From: Flavihumibacter rivuli
GTDB taxonomy: Bacteria > Bacteroidota > Bacteroidia > Chitinophagales > Chitinophagaceae
Direction: 5' to 3'
NCBI RefSeq assembly: GCF_018595685.2
Contig: NZ_CP092334.1
Location: 2,570,001 to 2,634,000, forward strand
DNA: 64,000 nucleotides
Positions 1 through 9,372 of this stretch are shown one piece after another (position 1 is the first letter of the stretch; the number at the start of each line of letters is the position of its first letter). The notes under the pieces are model-generated. The model was not told the origin of the DNA and did no database searches. It worked only from the letters and a program-made list of their open reading frames with translations. Both the position numbers and the translations under genes were made by a program.

Positions 1-1447
1 GGCTGAATGAAGTGATCTTGAATTTATGTTTGCCTTCAGAGAGGAAGGACACAAAGGCTTCTTCCAGTTTTTCCTTCTTGATCGAATGTGCTGAACTCAA
101 CAGGTATTCCTTGCTTTCCCCATTCCATGTTTGTTCAACAGCCCCGGCAATGTCTTCCCCTTCGATCTTCAATATCCTCTTTTCCCATTCCGTGTTCTGG
201 GCATAGGTCATCACCGGAATGCGTTCCAGGATATACTGGTCACCGTTCTCGATCAGTACCTGCCTCCCCTGGATACGCTCTGCATATTGTTCCAGGCCAA
301 TATAGGTTTCTGTGGCATCAAGGAAAACAAACTTGCCGTTATGCTTAACCGCACAGATCATGTGGTTATCAACTGCCAGGTTGGGGGTGGAATAATCGTA
401 GGCAATATGATTGGTTCCGATCCAGCAAAGCCTGGCATCAAAGCCAGTAGCGGCAAGCAACTCCTTGGTAAGGTTAGCCATACCTTTACAATCGCCATAC
501 TTTTTGCGCAGCACTTCATTGGCCTTATCCGGTTTAAAACCCGCGATCCCATCCTCAAATGCTATGTATCGGATATTTTCCTGTACCCAGTTATAGATAG
601 CGCGGATCTTATCTTCTTCTTTTGTCAATCCATTGGTGATCTCTGCCCCTTTATTCTTGAGTATCGCTTTATCGCTATCCACCTGCTTCACCAGGGATCG
701 ATACCAATTGTACTGGTCTTGCAGCGTGTTGAAATAGGTTTCCTGACCGGTAGTCGTATTGGCCTGCTTGCAGAGCACCAACAGATGGGGAAACAAATGG
801 GAGAAGCCAGGGCTCATGGATTCCTTTTCATAGCCTTCCATGTTCCGGATGGTATAAGTTATGATATCAGCATCGTTTTGGCTGTCATACTCAGTTTTCC
901 TTGTAATGGAATAACCGTTAAAGTTGAGTTCTTTTAATTCAGCCTTCATCCAACGGGGGATGCTCACCCTTACCTGCTTCTCAACAATATCATAAGGCTC
1001 CGGGAATTGGATTGAGGTAAAATACCTGGGATCAAGGATCACTTTATTAAAATCCACTTTGCTCTCTGTTCCCTGCTTTTGAAGCGGAAGGGTAAAGTGA
1101 CATATCCTGGCATCTGAATAGAAGACATTATCAATACTATAATAATCATATGAAGGCTCAATTGTCCATGAACGATCACCATTGACAAAAATCCTTACAT
1201 CCTCAATCTTGTTTTGGTCACTATAAAATTCAACAATGGGTATTTCGGTCCTGTAGGCATTACATCTATATGACGTTGAAGTTTTGTTCCTGACTACTAC
1301 TTTACCATTCGCTAATTCGAAATCGTAATTATCAGTTTGCCGGCTGATGGAAATATTCTTGCTGTCGTTGGCAATGATAGAAGATGACCAATAGAGTAGG
1401 CATACAAGCAATATTGGCTTGATAAGGTTTAAGCTGAAATTTTTCAT
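1..1447 (-). CDS. DUF3857/transglutaminase-like exported protein, 3' end outside window
   Basis: An open frame of 482 codons runs from the ATG at 1447 off the left edge, so the C-terminus is missing. Residues 1-25 are a hydrophobic signal peptide (MKNFSLNLIKPILLVCLLYW). The first half resembles the DUF3857 beta-sandwich domain. The second half is a transglutaminase-like core with a readable Cys-His-Asp triad: C320 in YGDCKG, H362 in DNHMIC and D377 in LDATE. Proteins of this layout are common in Bacteroidota and are probably periplasmic or surface proteins; whether they act as cross-linking enzymes, proteases or neither is generally unknown. The gene reads away from the RND operon upstream of it and is separated from it by a hairpin terminator, so it probably has its own promoter. 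Confidence 0.85.
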   Translation of the reverse strand, partial: MKNFSLNLIKPILLVCLLYWSSSIIANDSKNISISRQTDNYDFELANGKVVVRNKTSTSYRCNAYRTEIPIVEFYSDQNKIEDVRIFVNGDRSWTIEPSYDYYSIDNVFYSDARICHFTLPLQKQGTESKVDFNKVILDPRYFTSIQFPEPYDIVEKQVRVSIPRWMKAELKELNFNGYSITRKTEYDSQNDADIITYTIRNMEGYEKESMSPGFSHLFPHLLVLCKQANTTTGQETYFNTLQDQYNWYRSLVKQVDSDKAILKNKGAEITNGLTKEEDKIRAIYNWVQENIRYIAFEDGIAGFKPDKANEVLRKKYGDCKGMANLTKELLAATGFDARLCWIGTNHIAYDYSTPNLAVDNHMICAVKHNGKFVFLDATETYIGLEQYAERIQGRQVLIENGDQYILERIPVMTYAQNTEWEKRILKIEGEDIAGAVEQTWNGESKEYLLSSAHSIKKEKLEEAFVSFLSEGKHKFKITSFS

Positions 1448-1497
1448 TGGTTAGAAAGTGATGCGGCCAAAATAGAAAGAAAAAAATTGGTATCAAA

Positions 1498-1530
1498 GCA
1501 AAATGCCATCCCGAAAGATGGCATTCCGCT
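1498..1530 (-). terminator. Hairpin terminator after the RND operon
   Basis: Perfect 9-bp stem (1502-1510 pairing with 1517-1525) and a 6-nt loop. On the minus strand the stem is followed by TTTTGCTTT, and on the plus strand by CCGC and a T run. It lies just past the stop of the efflux permease gene at 1579, so it most likely ends that operon; it may act in both directions. Confidence 0.7.
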
Positions 1531-1578
1531 TTTTTAATTTCGGTTACTCAACTCCTGAGTAACGCATATTCATTTCTA

Positions 1579-4500
1579 TTAATACCAGCTGCCTGTCATA
1601 GCAGCATAACCTGGTGTTGAAGCGTTGGCCGCAAGCTTACGTTCCCTCCTGCGCACTGCTATCTTCTGTTTGAACATGGTCCAGAAGATCAATACCAGGA
1701 ATAACAGGGTCAGTGGCGGGATTCCCAACATACTGATCCATTTACCACCAAACTGCCTGCGCATAGGCCTGCGTAAACGTTCCGCGATCAGGTACATGGC
1801 TGGTACGATCACCAGGGTCATGAAGAAGGCAAAGGCCAGACCAAAGATGATGGTCCATGACAATGGCTTCCAGAATACCGCGTTATCGCCACCGAAGAAG
1901 ATATGAGGGTTCCATTCTGCAAAGAGGGTAATGAAGTTGATGTTGAAACCGATGGCCAGCGGGATCAACGCCAGGATGGCTGCCAATGCCGTTAACAGTA
2001 CAGGGATGATACGGGTCTTACCTGCCTGGATCACAGCTTCCCTTGTTTTCATACCCCTTGACCTTAGTTCATCAGCAAACTCGATCACCAGGATACCATT
2101 CTTCACCACAATACCGGCAAGTCCTACAATACCGATACCGGTCATTACGATACTCACTTCCATTCCGGTAATGGCAAAGCCAAGCAGTACACCGATCACA
2201 CTGAATATGATCTCGGTGAGGATGATCACCGGCTTACTTACAGAGTTGAACTGCAGTACCAGGATGAACAGGATCAACATCAGGGCGATCAGCAATGCTT
2301 TACCCAGGAAGGCTCCGGTTTCAGCCTGCTGCTCCCCTTCACCGGTTTGCCTGATGATCACTCCATCAGGCTTCTTCTGGAAATCATCAATGTAGCCCTT
2401 GATCTGTTGGTTTACTTCAGTTGGGGTGAACCCTGTCAATACATTGGAACGGAGGGTGATCACGCGCTTGTTGTTCTTCCTTTTCACGCTACCCAGTGTA
2501 CTGGTATAATCCACTCTCACCAATGAACTGATCGGGATGCGTTTGATGGCGCCACCACTGGCGAAATCACGGAACACGATATTCATATTCAGCAGGTCAA
2601 CCAGGTTCTTCCTTTGGAGCTCATCATTACGCAACTGGATCTTATACTCATCCTCACCATCCTTGATCTTGGAGACTTCCCTACCGAAGAGGGCGGTACG
2701 GATCTGCATCCCGATCTGCGCGGAAGAAACACCTTCCCTCAGTGCACGCTCACGGTCAATAGTAAGCGAAATTTCAGGGTTGCTCAGGTCCACATCCATC
2801 TTCAGTTCCTCCACCCCGGGAACCTGCAAGGAATCCAGGTAATTTTTCAAAGCCACTGAAGTCTTTGTAAGGTCATCGAAATCCTCACTGGCGATCTCGA
2901 TATTAACCGGGGGTTCGGTTGGGGGTCCGCCCTGCTCCTGGTCAACGCTCAATTCAGCTCCCGGTATGCCTTTCAGGGCTGCCCTGATAGAATCAAGGTA
3001 CGGACGGGTTGAAACCCCGTGGCGCTTTTCAAACTCCACGAAGGAAACTTGTACGCGACCCAGTTCCGGACGGGTGCTCCTGTCGCCACTCATGGGATCA
3101 CTGGCACCAAGGGCAACGTTAGAGATCACCGATTCCACGATCGGGTTCTCCTTGCCGTTCTCCATACCCAAAACCTTATACACCCGCTTTTCCAGTACAG
3201 TGGTCACCGAATCGGTATACTCTACTGCAGTACCAACCGGCAGTTTAAGGTAAACATATACATAGTTAGGATCCCCCTGCGGGAAGAACACCACCGGCAC
3301 TTTGCGGGCCATGAAGAATACCAGGGAGAATACCAGCAAACCAAATGTTGCCACCAGGAGGTAAACAGGTCTCCAACCCTTCAGCGCCCAACGCAGGAGT
3401 TTCTCATAATCGTTCATCAACTTGGGGAGGGCCTTTTCCTGGAAACCCTTGATCAGGTCACTCAGCACAAAACGGTTCAGCACCATCATGCCAACAAATA
3501 CCAGTAACAGGTTACCCCAGAAGTAATACATATTGGTGGCACCCGGAACAGATGGCCCGGCGAATGTTCCCAATAAGAGGAAGATCACGCCAAATGCCAC
3601 GGCAATCCAGAATCCTTTCTTCCTGAAGATGGCCGACTTGGCTTCCTCATGCTCTTCATGGTTCATGAAATCCACCGCAAATACGGGGTTCATGATGAAG
3701 GCCACCACCAGTGAAGCCGCAAGGGTGAAGATCAGCATCGCCGGCAGGTAAACCATGAACTTACCAATGATACCGGGCCAGAACAAGAGCGGAAAGAATG
3801 GCGCAAGGGTGGTGAGGGTACCCGCCAATACGGGGATGAAGACCTCACCAGCGGCCATCATGGCTGATGTTTCAGAATTTATCTTGCCGCGGCCTTCCAC
3901 GAAAATTCGGTGGGTATTCTCGATCACCACAATAGCATCATCCACAATGATACCCAGGCCGAAGAGGAGGGCAAAGAGCACAATAAAGTTCAGGGTTACA
4001 TGGCTGCCGATGATCAGGTCAGCGGCAGGCAGGAAGAGGAAGGCCACGAACATACTCAGCGGCACGGAAAGGGCCACGAAGAAGGCATTCACCACCCCCA
4101 TGAAGAACATCAGGATGATCAGTACCAGAAGGAAGCCGATCACGATAGAGTTCACGAGGTCATTAAAGGAAACCCTTGTCGCCTTGCTCTGGTCACCCGT
4201 GATCACTACGCTAAGGTCCTTGGGGAAAACGGTGGCCCGCATGTCTTCTGTTATCCGCTTCACATCATCAGAGGTCTCGATCAGGTTTTCACCCGCACGC
4301 TTGATGATATTCAGGGTAATGACGTTCTTGCCATTGAGACGGGCATAGCTTTCCTTCTCTTTCACGGTATCCTTGATCACAGCAATATCCTTAAGGTAGA
4401 TAGGCGCTCCGCTCGTATTTCGCACGATCACTTTCTCCAGGTCGAAGGCCGTTTTGAACTGCCCCTTCATCTGCAGGTTACGCTTCATGTTGCCTACTTC

Positions 4501-5199
4501 GAGCAAGCCGCCCGAGATATCCAGGTTTTCCCTCGCCACGGCGTTGGCAATATCGTCAAAAGTGATATTGGAAGCCTGCATCCGTGCATTGTCCACATTG
4601 ATCTGGAACTCTCGCTCAGGGGCACCAACGAGGTCAACCCTGTTGATCTGCGGCAATTCTTCCAGCCTGTCCTTCAGGTCATCAGCATATTTCTTCAAAC
4701 GCACCAGGTCGTAATCACCACTCACGTTCACGTACATGATCGGCTGCTCAGAGAAGCTTACTTCCAATACGGTAGGCTCCTGGGTAAGGTCGGTTGGCAG
4801 GTCCTTCTTGGCCTTGTCCACCGCATCCTTTACTTTCTGCAATGCCACATCGGTCTTTACATCCGTATCAAATTCAACCATGATGGCGCTGAAATCCTGT
4901 TGGGAAGTACTGGTGGTCTTCTTGATCTTCGCGCCGGTGATCCCCTTGATCTGCTTCTCGATGGGACGGCTCACCAGGTTCTCTATATCCTTGGGAGAAT
5001 TACCAACATATATCGTTTGGACATATATCGTAGGGATAACAATATCCGGGAATTGTTCCTTGGGGAGTGTCACGAACTGGAACACCCCGGCCAGGCTCAC
5101 GAAGATCATAAGCAGGTAGATGGAGGTCTTGTTCTTGATACTCCAGGTGGTAGGTTTGAAATGTTTAAACTTACCGGTAAAATTTTCTAAAGCACCCAT
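1579..5199 (-). CDS. RND-family efflux permease (AcrB/CusA superfamily)
   Basis: Inner-membrane proton-driven exporter of 1206 aa, a little longer than typical AcrB (about 1050). A first membrane helix near residues 20-45 is followed by a large porter loop, the helix 2-6 block, a second loop and helices 8-12. The proton-relay pair is D420-D421 in GIIVDDAIVVIENT. The C-terminal tail is a basic segment after the last helix. The substrate cannot be told from sequence. It is the last gene of a regulator-TolC-adaptor-permease operon, read leftwards, with a 119-bp gap after the adaptor gene and a terminator at 1498-1530. The whole tripartite pump is therefore encoded together. Confidence 0.93.
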   Translation of the reverse strand: MGALENFTGKFKHFKPTTWSIKNKTSIYLLMIFVSLAGVFQFVTLPKEQFPDIVIPTIYVQTIYVGNSPKDIENLVSRPIEKQIKGITGAKIKKTTSTSQQDFSAIMVEFDTDVKTDVALQKVKDAVDKAKKDLPTDLTQEPTVLEVSFSEQPIMYVNVSGDYDLVRLKKYADDLKDRLEELPQINRVDLVGAPEREFQINVDNARMQASNITFDDIANAVARENLDISGGLLEVGNMKRNLQMKGQFKTAFDLEKVIVRNTSGAPIYLKDIAVIKDTVKEKESYARLNGKNVITLNIIKRAGENLIETSDDVKRITEDMRATVFPKDLSVVITGDQSKATRVSFNDLVNSIVIGFLLVLIILMFFMGVVNAFFVALSVPLSMFVAFLFLPAADLIIGSHVTLNFIVLFALLFGLGIIVDDAIVVIENTHRIFVEGRGKINSETSAMMAAGEVFIPVLAGTLTTLAPFFPLLFWPGIIGKFMVYLPAMLIFTLAASLVVAFIMNPVFAVDFMNHEEHEEAKSAIFRKKGFWIAVAFGVIFLLLGTFAGPSVPGATNMYYFWGNLLLVFVGMMVLNRFVLSDLIKGFQEKALPKLMNDYEKLLRWALKGWRPVYLLVATFGLLVFSLVFFMARKVPVVFFPQGDPNYVYVYLKLPVGTAVEYTDSVTTVLEKRVYKVLGMENGKENPIVESVISNVALGASDPMSGDRSTRPELGRVQVSFVEFEKRHGVSTRPYLDSIRAALKGIPGAELSVDQEQGGPPTEPPVNIEIASEDFDDLTKTSVALKNYLDSLQVPGVEELKMDVDLSNPEISLTIDRERALREGVSSAQIGMQIRTALFGREVSKIKDGEDEYKIQLRNDELQRKNLVDLLNMNIVFRDFASGGAIKRIPISSLVRVDYTSTLGSVKRKNNKRVITLRSNVLTGFTPTEVNQQIKGYIDDFQKKPDGVIIRQTGEGEQQAETGAFLGKALLIALMLILFILVLQFNSVSKPVIILTEIIFSVIGVLLGFAITGMEVSIVMTGIGIVGLAGIVVKNGILVIEFADELRSRGMKTREAVIQAGKTRIIPVLLTALAAILALIPLAIGFNINFITLFAEWNPHIFFGGDNAVFWKPLSWTIIFGLAFAFFMTLVIVPAMYLIAERLRRPMRRQFGGKWISMLGIPPLTLLFLVLIFWTMFKQKIAVRRRERKLAANASTPGYAAMTGSWY

Positions 5200-5318
5200 A
5201 TAGTATTGGGATTATTGATTTTGGAAATGTGGGAGGGGTGTAAGACCTACGCGCAGGATCAAGAAACCGTTTATTATGCGCATATGCCAAACAGTTATAT
5301 TCCCCTGGCTCAAATACA

Positions 5319-6464
5319 CTATTTACCTTCACTGATCAACTGGCCATCATACAAGCCCTGAAACCCATCCGTGATCAGTTGGTCACCGGCCTGCAGGCCA
5401 CTATGGATCTCCAGCTTGTCGCCATACAACTCACCTACCGTCACTATTCTCTTCCTGGCCAACAGCTTTCCATTCTCCTTTACTGCCACCAGCACATACT
5501 TACCTTTCTCATCGTTCTGCAAAGTGTTCACGGGAATGGTAATGGCGCTTGGAACGGTATAGTCCTCGATCCGCACATTGGCGATCTGGTTAGGCCTGAA
5601 TTCCTTATCATAAGGCAATTTGGCTTCGATATAGAAAGAACGGCTATTGGGATCGATCAGCTTACCGGAAACACTTACCTTGGATGCTACCGTTCTATTG
5701 ATATCAGGCAGGTTTACCATCAGTTTGCTTCCCACCTTAACCCTGTCGAGGTAGTTCTCCGGAACCTGTGCCAATACTTTCAGGCTGCTGGTGTTAACGA
5801 TACGTATGCCTGCCATCGGTGAGCCTGTGAAGGTTTCACCCACCCTGATGTTCACTTCATCTGCAATGCCACCCTGCTCAGCATACACATTGGTCATGGC
5901 CAACTGCTCATTCAGGATGTCGATCTGGCGTTCTGCCTGGTCAACATTATTCTTGGCAGTGATCAGCTGTACTTCGGTACCGATATTCTGGTCCCAAAGG
6001 TTCTTCTGCCTGTTATAGAGGTTCTTCGCGTATTCCAGCTGGGTCCTGGCAGTAGCCAGTTGCTGGCGGATAACGGCATCATCGATTTTCAGCAGCAGCT
6101 TACCCTTTGCAACAACATCTCCCTTTTTTACATAGATCGCTTTAACCTGTCCACCCATACCACGAGGGGTCACATAGGAAATATTCTCTGCATCAACCTT
6201 TCCCTGCAGCTCAATATAGTGGGTGAAAGGTGCTGCTGATAATGCTGTGGTGGTGACCAGTTTTGGCTTCTCCTCCCTTGATTTTGGATCAATTGCAATG
6301 ATCTCCTTCTCCAGGTTGGCAATGGTCTCAGTAAGTTTGGTTTGGTCGGCTTTCAGCTTCGCCAATTCTTGCTTCTTCTTTTGCAGGACAGTATTGGTAT
6401 CCTGTTGATTGGAACCGCAGGCGGCGAGCAGCAGTACAAAGGCCCATAATGTAGTTTGTTTCAT
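5319..6464 (-). CDS. RND periplasmic adaptor (membrane fusion protein), lipoprotein
   Basis: 381 aa with the start at 6464, chosen because the peptide from there is a standard lipoprotein signal (lipobox LLLAACGS, Cys about residue 16); an ATG 12 bp earlier is possible. A coiled coil (KKKQELAKLKADQTKLTETI) follows the anchor, which is unusual because adaptors normally start their barrel and lipoyl region soon after the lipid. Then come the lipoyl half motifs (GQVKAIYVKKGDVVAKGKLL), an alpha-hairpin, and beta-barrel and membrane-proximal domains. It links the permease encoded by the next gene to the TolC protein encoded by the previous one. The family assignment is firm; the substrate is unknown. 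Confidence 0.9.
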   Translation of the reverse strand: MKQTTLWAFVLLLAACGSNQQDTNTVLQKKKQELAKLKADQTKLTETIANLEKEIIAIDPKSREEKPKLVTTTALSAAPFTHYIELQGKVDAENISYVTPRGMGGQVKAIYVKKGDVVAKGKLLLKIDDAVIRQQLATARTQLEYAKNLYNRQKNLWDQNIGTEVQLITAKNNVDQAERQIDILNEQLAMTNVYAEQGGIADEVNIRVGETFTGSPMAGIRIVNTSSLKVLAQVPENYLDRVKVGSKLMVNLPDINRTVASKVSVSGKLIDPNSRSFYIEAKLPYDKEFRPNQIANVRIEDYTVPSAITIPVNTLQNDEKGKYVLVAVKENGKLLARKRIVTVGELYGDKLEIHSGLQAGDQLITDGFQGLYDGQLISEGK

Positions 6465-6511
6465 GATCGCTTGCATATAATGCTATTTTCTTTTCGGATA
6501 ATGTTGAATGA

Positions 6512-7918
6512 TTAATAGAGTTTACCGATCGCCTTCAGGTAATCGATCTTGGCCACTGCCGCATCATACAATGCAGCAAACAAGTTTGTCTGGGCTGTCC
6601 GCAAGTCGGTTTGGGCAGTATTGATCTCTGTATTGGAACCAAGTCCCTGCTCGTATTTCTTCTTGGTTTGTTCATAAACAGCCTCAGCCAGTTTCATATT
6701 CTCCCGCTGGGCATCCACTGCCAGGATCGCATCGCGCATCCTATTGCTCGCATTGGCCACATCATTATCAATACTGCGCTTGAGCAATTCCATATTGTAC
6801 TCGGTCTTCTTCAGCTCGGACTTCGCCTGCTGGATCTGGGAACTCCTGCGGAAGCCATCGAAGATGGGAACAGATATGGAAAGGCCTATATTGCTGTTGG
6901 CAAACCATTGTCCACCCGGGTTAAAGAAGTCGAACTGGTTACGGAAAGTTGCGGTATTCAGCGCCCCTGAGAGGGTTACAGTAGGCAGGTAGGTCATTTT
7001 GTACCGCTTGACATTGTACTGGTTCAGTTCCTTGCCGATCTCCAGCAACTGGTATTCCCTCCTGTCCTTATAATCATAGGCTCCTTCCAGGATATCCTTT
7101 TTTACCAGTTCTTCGGTAAGCTCTTCGGTCAGTATCAAGCTGTCGGTAAGCGGCATCCCCATCAGCAACTTCAGTCCAAGGAAACCATTGTTCAATTGGG
7201 TCTTGAGTTTGATGGAATCGGTCCGGAGGTTGGTGAGGGTTACGCTCACACGGTCTACATCCAGCTTTTCACCGAAACCATTCTTATAGATCTCGCGGGT
7301 ATCGTGGTACAGCTTCTCAAAGCGCACGATATTGTCATGATACAGTTCTACCTGCTTTCCGGCAATCAGCAGCTGGTAATAGATCTTACTGATGTTCACG
7401 GCAATATCCTGTTCGGTCAGTTCAGCATTCTTCCTGGCAAAGGCCAGTGCCGCATCCCTTGCCTGCAGGCCTACGAATACCTGCCCATCAAACAAGATCT
7501 GCTGGAGGGATACCCCTATAGTAGAGTTCCACTTGGTACCGAAGGCAGCCTGCACAAAACCGAAATCGTTTGGCGACTTGATAGGGTTACCATTACCATC
7601 CCTCACCCCTTCGGCCTCCAGTACACCATATGTGGCGGCGGCAATGAAGTTGGGGAAGCTCTGCACGGCTACCCTCGGGAAATAATTCATGTTGGCGTTA
7701 CCATTGATCTGCGGCAGCGCACTGGCCGTTATTTCACGGTTCACCTGTTCCTGTATCCTGATATCTTCCAATACCTTCTTTACCTCGAAGTTGTTCTGCT
7801 TCGCATATTCAATACACTGTCTCGCAGTAAAAGCATGCACCTGCTTTTCCTGGGCTTGGGCCTGGACAAAGGATAAGATCGCGGATAAGATTAAGATCCA
7901 CCTACTTTGTTTTTCCAT
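6512..7918 (-). CDS. TolC-family outer membrane efflux protein
   Basis: 468 aa with an N-terminal signal peptide ending in AQAQ near residue 23. Two repeated OEP blocks contain long alpha-helical segments. Typical features are FTARQCIEYAKQNNFEVKKV near the start and an EQTKKKYEQGLGSNTEINTA stretch in the second repeat. It forms the outer-membrane channel of the pump encoded by the two genes downstream. Its start overlaps the end of the TetR gene by 17 bp, so the two are co-transcribed and probably translationally coupled. Confidence 0.92.
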   Translation of the reverse strand: MEKQSRWILILSAILSFVQAQAQEKQVHAFTARQCIEYAKQNNFEVKKVLEDIRIQEQVNREITASALPQINGNANMNYFPRVAVQSFPNFIAAATYGVLEAEGVRDGNGNPIKSPNDFGFVQAAFGTKWNSTIGVSLQQILFDGQVFVGLQARDAALAFARKNAELTEQDIAVNISKIYYQLLIAGKQVELYHDNIVRFEKLYHDTREIYKNGFGEKLDVDRVSVTLTNLRTDSIKLKTQLNNGFLGLKLLMGMPLTDSLILTEELTEELVKKDILEGAYDYKDRREYQLLEIGKELNQYNVKRYKMTYLPTVTLSGALNTATFRNQFDFFNPGGQWFANSNIGLSISVPIFDGFRRSSQIQQAKSELKKTEYNMELLKRSIDNDVANASNRMRDAILAVDAQRENMKLAEAVYEQTKKKYEQGLGSNTEINTAQTDLRTAQTNLFAALYDAAVAKIDYLKAIGKLY

Positions 7919-8546
7919 GTAGTGATGATTTATGTCGTTTTTCCTTGTATTTCAAAATGAGTTTGTGGCCTTTCAAAGTGGCAATACCGAACAGGTAGTG
8001 TTCGGTGATCTGTTGTTCAATGGCAGCCATGGATAATTTTTGTTTACCCATGAAGCTGGGGTCGAAGGGCAGGAGCATACAGGCAAGACGGTAGTTCGTA
8101 ATGATATCAACATCTATATCCGCACGGTAAAGCTCTTCCTTTATCCCCCATATAAGGTTTTCCCTGATCACATTGTAGATGTAGCTATACTTATGGCGGG
8201 TAAATAACCCGAAGGCCTTGGGATGGTACTTCTGCATATCGATCAGTACAGAAGGATTCATATTGGCGAACATCTCCTCCACCATCTCCATGGTCCTGAA
8301 CAGCTCTTCAATGGCATTGGCAGAAACCGACCTGAAACTGTCACAGGCCGACTCCGACCATTCGATCTGCCCTTTCATTACTTCAAATACCAGTTCCTCT
8401 TTATCAGCAAACCACTGGTAAAGGGTCTTCTTGCTCATGCCCATGGCGTTGGCAATATCATCCATGCTCACGGTCCTGATCCCGTACTGCATGAACAGGT
8501 CCCTTGCCTTGTCACGAATGCGTAATCTTTGGTCTAGTTCTGTCAT
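7902..8546 (-). CDS. TetR/AcrR-family repressor of the RND operon
   Basis: 214 aa, normal for TetR. The helix-turn-helix is at residues 25-46 (SMDDIANAMGMSKKTLYQWF), followed by KEEL at the start of helix 4; the C-terminal ligand and dimer domain is divergent as usual. It is the first gene of the efflux operon and overlaps the TolC gene by 17 bp. A 9-bp inverted repeat with a 10-bp spacer (8566-8593) lies 20 bp upstream of its start, next to a TAGTTTTG -7 box, so autorepression of the whole operon and release by an unknown ligand is the simplest reading. That last step is inference. Confidence 0.9.
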   Translation of the reverse strand: MTELDQRLRIRDKARDLFMQYGIRTVSMDDIANAMGMSKKTLYQWFADKEELVFEVMKGQIEWSESACDSFRSVSANAIEELFRTMEMVEEMFANMNPSVLIDMQKYHPKAFGLFTRHKYSYIYNVIRENLIWGIKEELYRADIDVDIITNYRLACMLLPFDPSFMGKQKLSMAAIEQQITEHYLFGIATLKGHKLILKYKEKRHKSSLHGKTK

Positions 8547-8556
8547 AATGGGAGGG

Positions 8557-8564
8557 CAAAACTA
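8557..8564 (-). promoter_or_regulatory. Putative -7 box of the tetR-RND operon
   Basis: Minus strand TAGTTTTG, an exact match to the Bacteroidota consensus TAnnTTTG, ending 10 nt before the ATG at 8546. The palindrome at 8566-8593 covers the adjoining upstream bases where the -33 element would be. Confidence 0.5.
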
Positions 8565-8565
8565 A

Positions 8566-8593
8566 GGAAACTTTTATCGTAACTAAAGTTTCC
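8566..8593. promoter_or_regulatory. Candidate TetR operator palindrome
   Basis: GGAAACTTT and AAAGTTTCC, perfect 9-bp arms around a 10-bp spacer. The site sits between the divergent tetR and DUF502 genes and abuts the tetR -7 box. Size and placement fit a TetR dimer site. Confidence 0.65.
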
Positions 8594-8706
8594 ATCCGTT
8601 TTTTTAACCGCACATAACAATTATTTCATATCCCAATCCCCAATTACCGTGAGAACACCCCCTGCAAAACCGTGAAATTATCTAGTGATGGTGCGCAGGC
8701 TTTTTG

Positions 8707-8714
8707 TAGGTTTG
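8707..8714 (+). promoter_or_regulatory. Putative -7 box of the DUF502 gene
   Basis: TAGGTTTG matches TAnnTTTG and ends 7 nt before the ATG at 8722, which would give an almost leaderless message. No convincing -33 TTG was found. Confidence 0.35.
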
Positions 8715-8721
8715 CGTTGCA

Positions 8722-9372
8722 ATGACAAACAAGGAAATTACACCGTTGCAGAAAGATGGCTGGCGCTGGAAAAAGGTTTTCCAGTATTTTTTACAGGGCC
8801 TGCTGGTTACTGCCCCGGTGGTCATCACCGGTTACCTGATCTATTGGTTCATCACCTCCATCGATAACCTGGTCCCCATTTTCCAGGTAGAGGACCCGAG
8901 TGGCAAGATCATGACCCGCAATTACGGGCTGGGCTTCATCGTGATCATCGCCGCCCTGATAGTGGTGGGCTACCTCAGCTCCAACTTCATCACCAGCCGC
9001 ATCTTCAGCCTTTTCGACAGCTGGCTGGAACGCGCGCCGGGCGTGAAATTCATCTATTCATCGGTAAAGGATTTCTTTGAAGCCTTTGCCGGCAACAAGC
9101 GCAAGTTCAATAAGCCGGTCGCTGTCAGCATCTTCCAGCCCGATGTATTCCAGATAGGGTTCATTACGGACGAGGATGCTTCCGAATTCGGCTTCCAGGA
9201 CCATATCACTGTTTATATCCCCTACTCCTACTCATTCGCCGGACAGATGTACATTGTACCACGCAGCAAGGTCAGGATCCTTGAAAAGGTGAGTGCCGCA
9301 GACGCCATGAAATATGTGATCTCAGGCGGAGTGGCCGAACCCGAAGAGGAAAAGGACCACGGCCATGGATGA
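8722..9372 (+). CDS. DUF502 family inner membrane protein
   Basis: 216 aa. Two membrane helices (residues about 20-45, LLVTAPVVITGYLIYWF, and 65-90, LGFIVIIAALIVVGYL) precede the DUF502 signature: PGVKFIYSSVKDFFEAF, then a soluble C-terminal part with YIPYSYSFAGQMYIVPRSKV. An acidic tail (EPEEEKDHGHG) ends the protein. The family is widespread in bacteria and of unknown function. The start at 8722 is used because it follows the -7 box and begins at the conserved region. Its stop overlaps the next ATG, so the two genes are coupled. Confidence 0.88.
   Translation: MTNKEITPLQKDGWRWKKVFQYFLQGLLVTAPVVITGYLIYWFITSIDNLVPIFQVEDPSGKIMTRNYGLGFIVIIAALIVVGYLSSNFITSRIFSLFDSWLERAPGVKFIYSSVKDFFEAFAGNKRKFNKPVAVSIFQPDVFQIGFITDEDASEFGFQDHITVYIPYSYSFAGQMYIVPRSKVRILEKVSAADAMKYVISGGVAEPEEEKDHGHG

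Noticed and set aside
131..937. A 268-codon plus-strand frame at the left edge
   Set aside because: Antisense to the transglutaminase-like gene, which has a signal peptide and a full catalytic triad in its own frame.
3910..5190. A 426-codon open frame on the plus strand
   Set aside because: It runs antisense to the RND permease gene, whose frame is fully supported by family motifs. Low-complexity His/Gln-rich text marks it as a shadow.
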